Positions 18,063 to 27,486 of a stretch of DNA of 64,000 nucleotides are shown one piece after another. Position 1 is the stretch's first letter. Each line of letters begins with the position of its first letter. This DNA is from JAHKLT01 sp046197865 (GTDB lineage Archaea; Methanobacteriota; Methanobacteria; Methanobacteriales; Methanobacteriaceae). The notes beneath the pieces are model-generated. The model saw nothing but the letters and a program-made list of their open reading frames with translations. It searched no databases and was not told the DNA's origin. Location: assembly GCF_046197865.1 (NCBI RefSeq), contig NZ_CP166990.1, positions 1,612,001 to 1,676,000 of the forward strand. The letters run 5' to 3'. A program made the position numbers and the translations under genes.

Positions 18063-18746
18063 ATCTTCTTTAATATCTTCTATATCTGGTCTTTCGTTTG
18101 TTTTTATAAATATTGTCCTAGTACCAATACTTACAACTCTATCAGCTATTCTCTCAAGAGATCTAGCAATAAATATCACATGAATAATTCCAAGTGCATC
18201 ATCTGTTTTTTGAGCTAGTAATGCAGTAGTTTGATCTAAAATAGAATCAAATAAATCATCAACTCTATTATCTTCATCTTTTAATTGTTTTGCCATTTCT
18301 AAATCTTGATTTAAAAATGTTCTAATTCCTTTACTTAACATTATTTGAACATAATCAGCCATGTGTTGCAAATCATTTGTTAAAGTAGCTGGAAGATTTA
18401 AATCTTGTGTTAACTGGGAAGATTCAGCTATATTTGCAGATAAATAACCTATTCTTTTTGCATGACTAATAACTCTAATTGTTGATTCAATAAACATCAA
18501 ATCTCCAGCTAGTGGTTGTTCAATAGCTATAAATTTAATACATTTTCGCTCAAGTTCATAACCTAAAACATCTACTTCTTTACTTTTTTCGATTATTTCC
18601 TCTGCAGTTTCTTTATCATAATTTTCTATTAAACGAATAGCTTTAGAATTTGACTCTAAAATCATGTCAAATAATGTAGCTACTTCTTCTTTGATAGATT
18701 TCATTCTATCTCTAAATAATAAACTTGGATATTTTTTATTTTGCAC
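18054..18746 (-). CDS. phoU: Phosphate transport regulator PhoU
   Basis: A 230-residue all-helical PhoU protein with two PhoU repeats. The metal-binding signatures appear as RVISHAKRIGYLSANIAE (about 97-114) and RSLERIADRVVSIGTR (about 195-210). PhoU is known to dampen Pst transporter activity and phosphate signalling. It is the last gene of the pst operon, 12 bases after pstB. A two-component partner such as PhoR is not seen here. Confidence 0.92.
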   Translation of the reverse strand: MQNKKYPSLLFRDRMKSIKEEVATLFDMILESNSKAIRLIENYDKETAEEIIEKSKEVDVLGYELERKCIKFIAIEQPLAGDLMFIESTIRVISHAKRIGYLSANIAESSQLTQDLNLPATLTNDLQHMADYVQIMLSKGIRTFLNQDLEMAKQLKDEDNRVDDLFDSILDQTTALLAQKTDDALGIIHVIFIARSLERIADRVVSIGTRTIFIKTNERPDIEDIKEDIE

Positions 18747-18758
18747 TCTTATTCCTCC

Positions 18759-19508
18759 TTAACCAAATCTTCCTGTAATATATTCTTCAGTTTTTTTCTC
18801 TTTAGGATTAACAAACAATTGATCTGTCTTACCACTTTCAATAACTTCTCCACTTAAGAAAAATGATGTGAATTTTGATACTCTTGTTGCTTGTTGCATA
18901 TTATGAGTAACCATCACAATAGTATACTCATTTTTAAGTTTGTGAATTAAGTCTTCTATTTTTAATGTAGATATTGGGTCTAATGCAGAACATGGTTCGT
19001 CCATTAAAATTACTTCTGGATTTACAGCTATTGTACGAGCAATACATAATCTTTGTTGTTGCCCACCAGATAAACCCATAGCAGAGTTATCTAATTTATC
19101 TTTCACTTCATCCCAAATAGCTGCTGATTTTAAACTTTCTTCAACAATTTGTTCTATAATATCTTCATCAGTTTCTCCATGAATCCTTAAACCATAAGCT
19201 ACATTTTCATAAATAGATTTAGGAAAAGGATTAGGTTTTTGAAAGACCATTCCTACTTTTTTTCTTAAGTTAACAACATCTACTTTATGATCATAAACAT
19301 CTTTACCATCTAATAATATTTCACCATCATGTTGAAAAGATGGTATTAAATCATTCATTCTGTTTATTGAACGGATAAATGTTGATTTTCCACAGCCAGA
19401 AGGTCCTATAAGAGCAGTTACAGAGTTTTCTGGAATAGATACATTAACATTTTTTAAAATATGAGATTCTCCAAAACTAACGTTTAAATTTTTTGATTCA
19501 ATTTTCAT
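18759..19508 (-). CDS. pstB: Phosphate ABC transporter ATP-binding protein
   Basis: A 249-residue ATPase with Walker A GPSGCGKST, signature LSGGQQQRLCIAR, Walker B ILMDEPCSALDP and H-loop MVTHNMQQA, all characteristic of PstB, including the long EYITGRFG-type C-terminus. It powers high-affinity phosphate import with PstC, PstA and PstS, all encoded upstream on this strand. Confidence 0.97.
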   Translation of the reverse strand: MKIESKNLNVSFGESHILKNVNVSIPENSVTALIGPSGCGKSTFIRSINRMNDLIPSFQHDGEILLDGKDVYDHKVDVVNLRKKVGMVFQKPNPFPKSIYENVAYGLRIHGETDEDIIEQIVEESLKSAAIWDEVKDKLDNSAMGLSGGQQQRLCIARTIAVNPEVILMDEPCSALDPISTLKIEDLIHKLKNEYTIVMVTHNMQQATRVSKFTSFFLSGEVIESGKTDQLFVNPKEKKTEEYITGRFG

Positions 19509-19512
19509 CTCT

Positions 19513-20367
19513 TTATCTTCCTAAAATCTTTTTTTGATATCTTTCAACAATAATATTTGTAATAAAAGTTAATAAAAGTACAATTACAACAAGAACAGCT
19601 GCAGTACCATAAGCATTTTCTAAAGAAATTCCTTCAGTAGCTAAAACATACAAATGCAATGGTAAGGGTCTTCCTGGATCAAATAATGATATTGGAATAG
19701 TTAATGCTGAACCTACTGCAAACATTACAGCTGCTGCTTCTGATATAGCTCTTGTAATAGCTAGTATTATTCCTGTAATAATTCCTGGAATAGCTGCTGG
19801 TAAAACTACATTAATAATAGTTTGAAGTTTAGTTGCTCCTATACCATAGCTACCTTCTTTATATGCTCCTGGAATTGAAAGTAGTGTAACTTCTGAAACT
19901 TGAAAAATTGTAGGTAGTGCCATTAAAGCTAAAACCAGACCACCTGATAAAATTGACCAACCTAAACCTAGAAATACTACAAAAAATGCTAGACCAAATA
20001 GACCAAATATAATTGAAGGAATTGATGCTAGTGTTTCTGCACCAAATCTTATGATTTTAATTAATTTTTGATTACTTGCATATTCACTCATATAAATAGC
20101 TGCTCCAACACCTAAAGGAGTAGCTATTAAAGCTGCAATAAGAGTTACATAAATACTTGAAATAATCATTGGAAATATTCCGCCTTCTTTACCAGAATCA
20201 ATAGGAGATCCAAATATAAACTCTAAATTAATAGCTGGTAGTCCTCTAATAATTACATAACCTAAAACAATTATAAGTATTAAAAATGTTATAATTCCAG
20301 ATAATATAAAAATAACATTCATTATTTTTTGAGATGTTTTAGGAGACCATAACCTTTTAGAATTCAT
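19513..20367 (-). CDS. pstA: Phosphate ABC transporter permease PstA
   Basis: A 284-residue permease with six hydrophobic helices and the EAA-type loop GIGATKLQTIINVVLPAAIPGIITG, spread over residues about 176-200. PstA proteins share the IIFGLFGL and ISEAAAVMF segments visible here. The start overlaps the pstC stop by four bases, so the two permeases are coupled in translation. Confidence 0.96.
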   Translation of the reverse strand: MNSKRLWSPKTSQKIMNVIFILSGIITFLILIIVLGYVIIRGLPAINLEFIFGSPIDSGKEGGIFPMIISSIYVTLIAALIATPLGVGAAIYMSEYASNQKLIKIIRFGAETLASIPSIIFGLFGLAFFVVFLGLGWSILSGGLVLALMALPTIFQVSEVTLLSIPGAYKEGSYGIGATKLQTIINVVLPAAIPGIITGIILAITRAISEAAAVMFAVGSALTIPISLFDPGRPLPLHLYVLATEGISLENAYGTAAVLVVIVLLLTFITNIIVERYQKKILGR

Positions 20368-21242
20368 AAGGTTCCTCCTCCTAAATCCATACCATGTTTA
20401 TTTTGAATATAATTTGCAATAATAAGCAAAATAATGATTATAATAAATAGTATAACTGCAGTTGCAAATAATGCATTGTAATGTAAACCTGTTGCATATC
20501 CCATCTCTAAAGCAATATTTGTTGTGAGTGTTCTAACAGGATCAAAAATTGAGCCTGGAATTTGAACTACATTACCTGCAACCATAATAACAGCTAATGT
20601 TTCTCCAATAGCTCTTCCAATACCCAAAATAATTGCAGTTACAATCCCTGGTAATGCTGCAGGTAAAATTATTTTTCTAATTGTTTGCCAATGTGTAGAA
20701 CCAAGTCCAAAAGATGCTTCTTTAAATTCATGTGGAACAGATTTAATTGCATCTTGTGATACAGACATTATTGTAGGTAATATCATAACAGCTAAAATAA
20801 GACTTGCTGTAAATATACTGAAACCTGTTCCTCCAAAGTTTTCTCGGATCAAAGGAACTAAAACAGTCAAACCAAAAAATCCATAAACAACTGAAGGAAT
20901 TCCAGCTAATGTTTGAATAACAGGTTTTAGAAAAACTCTAACATTATTTGGAGCTATTTCTTCTGTAAAAACAGCACATAATAATGATAATGGTACTGCC
21001 ATCACTAATGCTACAAATGTAACTAATAAAGAACCAATTATCATTGAAAAAACACCATATTTATCTTCACTTGGCATCCAATCTAGACCAAACATAAACT
21101 GGAAAAATCCATATTCTTTAAATGCTGGAAGTGCTTCTGCAAAAATAAATATAAGTATTGTAAAAATAATTAAAATAGAAAAAATAGCTGTTATAAACAA
21201 GCCTTTTTCAATTAAAAACTCATTGATTTTTTCGCGGTCCAT
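20364..21242 (-). CDS. pstC: Phosphate ABC transporter permease PstC
   Basis: A 292-residue permease with about six or seven membrane helices. Typical PstC features are PSVVYGFFGL, the EAA loop FGLGSTHWQTIRKIILPAALPG and AIGETLAVIMVAGN. A 121-base gap separates it from pstS; an RBS-like GGGATTAAAT precedes the ATG. It forms the channel with PstA. Confidence 0.96.
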   Translation of the reverse strand: MDREKINEFLIEKGLFITAIFSILIIFTILIFIFAEALPAFKEYGFFQFMFGLDWMPSEDKYGVFSMIIGSLLVTFVALVMAVPLSLLCAVFTEEIAPNNVRVFLKPVIQTLAGIPSVVYGFFGLTVLVPLIRENFGGTGFSIFTASLILAVMILPTIMSVSQDAIKSVPHEFKEASFGLGSTHWQTIRKIILPAALPGIVTAIILGIGRAIGETLAVIMVAGNVVQIPGSIFDPVRTLTTNIALEMGYATGLHYNALFATAVILFIIIIILLIIANYIQNKHGMDLGGGTL

Positions 21243-21363
21243 AATTTAATCCCATTATTTTATAAAAGTTTAATAATTATCTTTTTAATTACTTAATTTT
21301 AATTAATATTTTAACATATAAAATTTTATGTATACTAAAATTATTAATTTAATAATATAAAAG

Positions 21364-22179
21364 TTATTTAGATGATTTTATTATCTTTTCTTCTTGTAAA
21401 ACTTTTGAACCTTCTTCTGATAAAACCCAATTAATAAATTCTTTAACTTCACCAGTTGGTTCTCCTTTAGTTAAAAATAAAAATGGCCTTTGAAGTTCAT
21501 AAGATCCGTCAGCTAAATTTTCTTCAGATGGTTCAATATTATTAACAGAAACTGCTTTAACATCATCACTCATATGTGCAAAAGATACAAATCCAATCGC
21601 ATTTGGATCTTGGGATACTGATTGTTTAACAGCTTCTGTTGAACTTTGTACAATAGCATCACCTTTAATATCATTATCATCCATTACAATACTTTTAAAA
21701 GCATCTAATGTTCCTGAACCTTCTTCACGAGTAATAATATTAATTTCTCCATCACTACCTCCAACTTGATTCCAGTTAGTTATCTCACCAGAAAATATTT
21801 TCTTAAGTTGATCATTAGATAAATCTGATACTCCATTTTTATTATTAACAGCTATTACAATTCCATCATTTCCTAATTCATAAATAATTAATCCTTCTTT
21901 ATCTTTATCATCTAAATCTTTAGAGCTAGTACCAATATCTGCAGAACCTTCTTTTGCACTTTTTATACCTACACTAGACCCTCCACCTTGAACATTAATT
22001 TTAGAGTCTGGGTGTGTTTTTTCATATGCTTCAACTAATTTTTCAGCTGTTGGTTGTACAGATGTTGATCCTACAATATTAATATTTGATGAATCATTAT
22101 TCAATACCATAAAACCAATTAATCCAATTACAATAAATATTCCAATTATTACTAAAATTTTTCTATTATTTTTTTTCAT
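21364..22179 (-). CDS. pstS: Phosphate-binding protein PstS (copy 1)
   Basis: A 271-residue substrate-binding protein. An N-terminal hydrophobic segment without a lipobox cysteine anchors it to the membrane. Phosphate-site motifs are GSTSVQP (about 38-44), GGGSSVG and EEGSGT. The RBS GAGGTG stands seven bases before the ATG, and a TATA-like TTTATATATGG lies at about 22211-22222. A second pstS at 23328-24128 is closely similar, so the pair arose by duplication. Confidence 0.95.
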   Translation of the reverse strand: MKKNNRKILVIIGIFIVIGLIGFMVLNNDSSNINIVGSTSVQPTAEKLVEAYEKTHPDSKINVQGGGSSVGIKSAKEGSADIGTSSKDLDDKDKEGLIIYELGNDGIVIAVNNKNGVSDLSNDQLKKIFSGEITNWNQVGGSDGEINIITREEGSGTLDAFKSIVMDDNDIKGDAIVQSSTEAVKQSVSQDPNAIGFVSFAHMSDDVKAVSVNNIEPSEENLADGSYELQRPFLFLTKGEPTGEVKEFINWVLSEEGSKVLQEEKIIKSSK

Positions 22180-22424
22180 TTATTCACCTCAAAAAACTGT
22201 TTTAATTTATCCATATATAAAGCTTGTTATAATGTGAATAATAATTCCTAAAAAGTGAAATAAATTAAAAGAAAATTTTGCAAATTATAAATAATTTCAC
22301 AAAATAGGAAAAATATATGAAAAAATAGGAAATAAAATAATTTCTAAAAATTTAATGAAAAAAAATAAAATTTACTAAAAAATATTAAAAATTAATACAA
22401 AAATAAAATAAAATATATAATAAA

Positions 22425-23315
22425 TTATTCTCTAAAAGCACGAGGAGTACTAGATCTTGGAATATTTTTATGAAATTCCCCAGAAACATCAACAATTTCT
22501 ACACAAATATCCCCTATTCTTTCAAAAGCTTTAATGACCCTAGATAAATAAATATAATAATTGGATTGTTCAACATCATCAAAAGAAGTTTCTGCCATTT
22601 GCATAGCTATAATATTCATAGATTTATTTTGAAGAGAATGTAATTTTTCTTCTAAATCCATTATATCACCTTTAAGTTCAATTTTACTATTTAAAAAAGA
22701 ATCCATAGATAATTGAATCATTTTTCGAGAAGATTCATATAATTTATCCATATTTTTTAAAATATCATCATCAATACCCTGATTTTCATTAATTACAAAT
22801 TTAGCAATATGGCCACAATAATCACCGATTCTTTCTAAATCATATGCAACTTCATTAAAAATAACTGATTTTGAAAAAGAAGGTTCTTGATTAATTGTAA
22901 TAATAGTTTCAACAGAATTTCTTATTTTATCAAATAAATTATTAGTTATAAAATCCATTTCTAAAGCTTCTTCAGCTTTTTTTGAATCATTTTCTAAAAC
23001 AGAAATAAAAGAAGATTCTAACTGACTTTGAACATGCCTAGACATATTATCTAACATATCATTAATTAATATATTTCCAGACATATCTTTAGATGGAATA
23101 TTAGAACCAAATGATTCAACTACTTGTTCATAACTTTTTAAATCAATAACATAAGCTTTTTTAATAATATCTTCTTCAATTAAAGGTTTAAGAAGTTCAG
23201 TAACATATCGCCTAGTTATTCCTAATTTTTCAGCTATTTCTTCCTGAGTAGAAGGATTTTCATACAATATTAAATCCAATATATCTTTTAATGTTCTATT
23301 TCTTTTTTTTATCAT
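22425..23315 (-). CDS. PhoU-domain protein with N-terminal winged helix (phosphate regulator)
   Basis: A 296-residue protein that joins an N-terminal winged-helix DNA-binding domain (residues about 8-60, with STQEEIAEKLGITRRYVTELL as helix-turn-helix) to two PhoU repeats marked by ERIGDYCGHIAK (about 150-165) and ERIGDICVEI (about 265). Such fusions occur in archaea and are thought to link phosphate status to transcription. It lies 12 bases after the second pstS. It may regulate the downstream pst operon, taking the place of bacterial PhoB (inference). Confidence 0.88.
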   Translation of the reverse strand: MIKKRNRTLKDILDLILYENPSTQEEIAEKLGITRRYVTELLKPLIEEDIIKKAYVIDLKSYEQVVESFGSNIPSKDMSGNILINDMLDNMSRHVQSQLESSFISVLENDSKKAEEALEMDFITNNLFDKIRNSVETIITINQEPSFSKSVIFNEVAYDLERIGDYCGHIAKFVINENQGIDDDILKNMDKLYESSRKMIQLSMDSFLNSKIELKGDIMDLEEKLHSLQNKSMNIIAMQMAETSFDDVEQSNYYIYLSRVIKAFERIGDICVEIVDVSGEFHKNIPRSSTPRAFRE

Positions 23316-23327
23316 TTTCTTAAAAGT

Positions 23328-24128
23328 TTAATTTGAAGGTACAATTTTTGCATCTTCAATAATTTTTCTTCCTTCATCTGATTTGACCCAATTAATAAAA
23401 TCATCAATTTCTTTAGAATGATTACTATCAATTAAAAATAAAAATGGTCTTTGAAGTTCATATTCACCTGATTTAATATTATCTTCAGAAGCTATGACTC
23501 CATTAATTTTAAGAGATTTAACATCATCACTCATATGTGCAAGAGACATATATCCAATAGCTGCTTTATCAGTTGATACAGCTTGTTTAACTGATTCTGT
23601 TGAACTTTGAACAATAGCATCTTTTCTTATATTATCATTACCCATTACAATAGATTCAAATGCACTACGAGTACCAGAACCATCTTCACGTGTTACAACA
23701 TGAATTTCTGCATCTTCTCCACCAAGTTCTTTCCAGTTAGTAATCTCACCTGAGAAGATTTTTTTAAGTTCTTCAATTGATAAATCATTAATAGTGTTTT
23801 CATTAGAAACACCAACAACTATTCCCTCTTTACCAATTTCAATAACTTCTAAACCTTTAGATTCATCAGCTGTTAAATCTTTAGAACTCATACCAATATC
23901 AGCTATTCCTTGTGAAACTGACCTAATACCCATACCAGAACCACCACCTTGAACATTTATTTTTAAATCTTCATGGTTTTTAGAATAGCTATTAGCTAAT
24001 TCTTCTGCTAAAGGTTGAACAGAAGTAGATCCTGCAATATCTATCCTCTCAGTATTCATACCTGAAAGAATAGAAAAACCTAAAAATAATATTATAATGA
24101 TAATTAATAATTTCAAGCTTTTATTCAT
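23328..24128 (-). CDS. pstS: Phosphate-binding protein PstS (copy 2)
   Basis: A 266-residue phosphate-binding protein, clearly paralogous to the product of 21364-22179 (shared GSTSVQPLAE, GGGSGMGI, KKIFSGEITNWKELGG and ELQRPFLFL). An N-terminal hydrophobic anchor replaces a lipobox. It lies upstream of the HTH-PhoU gene and is probably cotranscribed with it. The two binding proteins may differ in affinity or expression and share one PstCAB channel. Confidence 0.93.
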   Translation of the reverse strand: MNKSLKLLIIIIILFLGFSILSGMNTERIDIAGSTSVQPLAEELANSYSKNHEDLKINVQGGGSGMGIRSVSQGIADIGMSSKDLTADESKGLEVIEIGKEGIVVGVSNENTINDLSIEELKKIFSGEITNWKELGGEDAEIHVVTREDGSGTRSAFESIVMGNDNIRKDAIVQSSTESVKQAVSTDKAAIGYMSLAHMSDDVKSLKINGVIASEDNIKSGEYELQRPFLFLIDSNHSKEIDDFINWVKSDEGRKIIEDAKIVPSN

Positions 24129-24371
24129 ATTATCCCAATTGTTTTCTTGTAAAACTTATTTTTATCTTAATATTAGCTTAATAAATCTTAATTCTTAATT
24201 AAATTAAATTTATATGAAAAATAAATTCTCTATTTTAATTAAATTTATATAAAAAATAATATAAATTTCATATTATTTAAAAACAACTAATGGAGTATTT
24301 TATTAAAATTATTTAATGTAAAAATAGTTATTAAATCTAGATAAAAATTTATTGCATGAAAAATCAAGTGA

Positions 24372-24384
24372 TCACAATTTGTGA
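24372..24384. promoter_or_regulatory. 13-bp palindrome upstream of the AraC-type regulator
   Basis: TCACAATTTGTGA is a perfect palindrome about 15 bases ahead of the TATA-like TATATAAT (24400-24407) that precedes the regulator gene. Its position fits an operator for the regulator itself or another factor. This is inferred from symmetry and position only. Confidence 0.45.
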
Positions 24385-24425
24385 CCTCTTGAAATAACAA
24401 TATATAATGATTATTAACGATATTT

Positions 24426-25397
24426 ATGAAAAACAATCCTTTAAAAATAAAAGTTACAGAAGATAGTGAAAATCATTACATGAAAGCTATTAAAATAGAT
24501 GATTTTACAACTTTATATGAATTTGACTTTGAAGGTAGTGGTAATGGGCAAATGATTTGTTATGAAGTTTTCCCAGGTATATCTTTAAGTAAAATTGATG
24601 TTAATGGTTTCCATCTTGATAATTTTAAAAGAATAAATCAAAATAGAGAAATTACAATTAATCATTGCAGAAAAGGTAGATTTGAGTGTAATTTTTATGG
24701 AAAATATCAGTATTTAGAAGAAGGAGATTTGGTTGCAGTTACAAAATCTGCTCATGAGAAATATTCTGGTTTTCCTTTAGGTTATTATGAAGGTATAGAA
24801 ATTTTTATTGATATGGAAATAGCTAAAAATTCTTTAAATAATATACTTGGTTATTCTTTTGATTTAGAAGAGTTATATTCAAAAATATCTGATAATGAGA
24901 ATATAATTTTAATTAAAGCTACTAAAGAGATTGATCATATTTTTAGTGAAATGTATAATGTTAGTGAAAAGATTAAATCAATGTATTTTAAACTTAAAAT
25001 TTTAGAGCTTTTTTTATTTTTAGAAATTCAACCATTAGATTATAAACTTGAAAATAGGCCTCAACTTTCAAAAAAACAAGTAGATATTGTTAAAAAAGTT
25101 CAAAATGAAATTGTGCAAAATATTAATGAACCAATAACCTTAGAATATTTATCAAATAAATATAATATTGGTATTACTTCTTTAAAGAACTCTTTTAAGA
25201 CTGTTTATGGTAAACCTTTATTTGCTTGGAGAAAAGATTATCGTTTGCAAATAGCTAAGAATTTATTAAAAGAATCTGATATGGCTATTGGTGATATAGC
25301 TTTAAAAGTTGGATATAATAATTCTAGTAAGTTTACTGCTGCTTTTAAACAATATTATAATATCACTCCTAGTGAATATCGTTTAAATCAAAAATAA
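24426..25397 (+). CDS. AraC-family transcriptional regulator
   Basis: A 323-residue regulator. Residues about 216-323 form the double helix-turn-helix of the AraC/XylS family, including ITLEYLSNKYNIGITSLKNS, the first HTH, and the hallmark KVGYNNSSKFTAAFKQYYNITPSEYR. The N-terminal 200 residues are a ligand-sensing half like that of PchR-type regulators of siderophore genes. AraC proteins are bacterial and rare in archaea, so lateral transfer from gut bacteria is likely. It precedes two ABC exporter genes on the same strand. No RBS is seen, and the TATA box is about 20 bases away, so translation is probably leaderless. Confidence 0.9.
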   Translation: MKNNPLKIKVTEDSENHYMKAIKIDDFTTLYEFDFEGSGNGQMICYEVFPGISLSKIDVNGFHLDNFKRINQNREITINHCRKGRFECNFYGKYQYLEEGDLVAVTKSAHEKYSGFPLGYYEGIEIFIDMEIAKNSLNNILGYSFDLEELYSKISDNENIILIKATKEIDHIFSEMYNVSEKIKSMYFKLKILELFLFLEIQPLDYKLENRPQLSKKQVDIVKKVQNEIVQNINEPITLEYLSNKYNIGITSLKNSFKTVYGKPLFAWRKDYRLQIAKNLLKESDMAIGDIALKVGYNNSSKFTAAFKQYYNITPSEYRLNQK

Positions 25398-25609
25398 GTT
25401 TTTTGTCTTTTTGGATTATTTTGTCTTTTTAGTTCAATTATATTTATATACTTACTAATTTTAATAATTTATTATGAGTAAAATAATTAGTTAAATTCTA
25501 TTTTAAGTTATATTTAGCTATTTTTTTATTTAAATAATATTTTTCTTTAATTTCAACAAATAAGTGTTTATAAATGATTAAAATAATATTGTCCTTTTGG
25601 GTTAGTGTT

Positions 25610-25627
25610 ATTTAGGTAAACCTAAAT
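25610..25627. promoter_or_regulatory. Putative iron (DtxR-like) operator before the ABC exporter pair
   Basis: ATTTAGGTAAACCTAAAT is a perfect palindrome (8-bp arms, 2-base centre) 32 bases before the exporter ATG. The same half-sites recur before feoA (37114-37131 and 37139-37156). It resembles operators of DtxR/IdeR/MntR regulators, which repress when metal is plentiful. The regulator is not in this window. Confidence 0.7.
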
Positions 25628-25659
25628 TTTTGTTGATGAAATTATTATGAGTTGATTAA

Positions 25660-27486
25660 ATGGAAAAAAATGAAAATAAATTTATACATTTATTGAATTT
25701 CTCAGGGAAATTTAAGTATTTGTCAATAGCTGGTTGTATTTTATCAGGCATTAGTGCAGTAATAGGATTAATGCCTTTTATATACATATGGAAGATGATT
25801 GAAGAAGTAATAATTGTAATGCCTAATTTTTCAAATGCAGTAAATTTAGTGCAATATGGATGGAGTGCATTAGAATATAGTTTACTTGCAATAGGAATAT
25901 ATTTTATAGCTTTGATGTGTACACACTTATCAGCATTTAGAAATGAAAGTAATATGAAATCAGAAGCTATGAATCATTTATTAAAATTACCTTTAGGTTA
26001 TTTTTCAAATAAAAATAGTGGTAATTTACGAAAGATAATTGATTATAGTGCAGAAACTACAGAAGGATTTTTAGCTCATTCTTTACCTGATTTAATAGGT
26101 GCATTTGTAACTCCTATAGCATTTATAATATTATTATTTAGCTATAACTGGTTTTTCGGAGTATTATGTTTAGTTCCTATGGGCCTAGGATTTATATGTT
26201 TGATAAGTATGATGGGAGGAGGTAGAGGGAGTATGATGATTAAATATCAAGGAGCATTAGAAAATATGAATGGTGAAGCAGTTGAATATGTTCGAGGAGT
26301 TCCTGTTACAAAAACATTCCAACAAACCATTTTTTCATTTAAAAACTTCTATAAAACAATTCATGATTATAGTAAATTTGTAATTGATTATTCCCTATCA
26401 TGTCAAGTCCCTTATACTGCTTTTACAGTTAGTGTAAATGGATTTTTTGCACTTTTAATTCCTGCAGGATTATTATTAATTGGATCTGTATTTAATCCAG
26501 AAATGTTTCTTGATTTAATATTTTATATGATTTTAACTCCAATAGCTGCATTAATTATGAATAAAATAATGTTTGTAAGTCAAAATTGGTTAATAGCTAA
26601 ACAAGCACTTTCTAAAATTGATGAAATTTTAGATGAAGAACCTTTAAAAGAAAGTAAAAATCTTCAAGCTATTACAAGTCATAATGTTTTATTTAAAGAT
26701 GTTTCATTCACATATCCTGGAAATAAAAAAGAAACATTAAAAAATATTGATTTTGAAATAAAAGAAAATGAAACTATTGCTTTAGTTGGTCCCTCAGGTG
26801 GAGGTAAAACAACTATAGCTACTTTAATTCCAAGATTTTGGGATGTTGATTCAGGTGAAATATTAATTGGCAATACAAATATTAAAAATGTCAAAGAAAA
26901 TAACTTAATGGATAATATTTCTTTTGTTTTCCAAAATACCAAATTATTTAAAGATACTATCTTAAATAATGTTTTAATTGGTAAAAAAGGAGCTAGAAAA
27001 GAAGATGCACTAAAAGCATTAAGTTATGCCCAATGTGATGACATTATAGAAAAATTACCTAATGGAGTTAACACAGTAATTGGTAAAAAAGGGGTTTATC
27101 TCTCAGGAGGAGAACAACAAAGAATTGCACTCGCTCGTGTTATTTTAAAAGACGCTCCAATAGTTATTTTAGATGAAGCTACTGCTTTTGCTGATCCTGA
27201 AAATGAATACCAAATACAAAAGGCTTTTGAAAAGATTACAGAAGGAAAAACTGTTCTTATGATTGCACATAGATTATCTACAATTGAAAATGTTGATAAA
27301 ATTCATGTCATCTCATCAGGAGAGATTGTAGAAAGTGGAAACCATCAGGAACTTCTTGAAAAAGAGGGTCTTTACAATAGTATGTGGAAAAACTATAAAG
27401 AATCTGTACAATGGAAAGTTAAAAATTTTGATGAAGAAATAGAACTTGAAAGAGGTGAAGATAATGATATCAGAGTATCTATCTAA
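25660..27486 (+). CDS. ABC exporter half-transporter, YbtP/IrtA-like
   Basis: A 608-residue protein with an N-terminal six-helix ABC membrane domain (about 1-320) and a C-terminal ATPase: Walker A GPSGGGKTT near 377-385, signature LSGGEQQR near 480, Walker B IVILDEATAFAD near 503, and H-loop IAHRLST. Together with the next gene it forms a heterodimeric exporter of the type placed beside AraC regulators in siderophore loci (YbtPQ, IrtAB). The palindrome at 25610-25627 ties it to metal control. Substrate unknown; a siderophore or a peptide are both possible. Probably laterally acquired with the AraC gene. Confidence 0.88.
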   Translation: MEKNENKFIHLLNFSGKFKYLSIAGCILSGISAVIGLMPFIYIWKMIEEVIIVMPNFSNAVNLVQYGWSALEYSLLAIGIYFIALMCTHLSAFRNESNMKSEAMNHLLKLPLGYFSNKNSGNLRKIIDYSAETTEGFLAHSLPDLIGAFVTPIAFIILLFSYNWFFGVLCLVPMGLGFICLISMMGGGRGSMMIKYQGALENMNGEAVEYVRGVPVTKTFQQTIFSFKNFYKTIHDYSKFVIDYSLSCQVPYTAFTVSVNGFFALLIPAGLLLIGSVFNPEMFLDLIFYMILTPIAALIMNKIMFVSQNWLIAKQALSKIDEILDEEPLKESKNLQAITSHNVLFKDVSFTYPGNKKETLKNIDFEIKENETIALVGPSGGGKTTIATLIPRFWDVDSGEILIGNTNIKNVKENNLMDNISFVFQNTKLFKDTILNNVLIGKKGARKEDALKALSYAQCDDIIEKLPNGVNTVIGKKGVYLSGGEQQRIALARVILKDAPIVILDEATAFADPENEYQIQKAFEKITEGKTVLMIAHRLSTIENVDKIHVISSGEIVESGNHQELLEKEGLYNSMWKNYKESVQWKVKNFDEEIELERGEDNDIRVSI

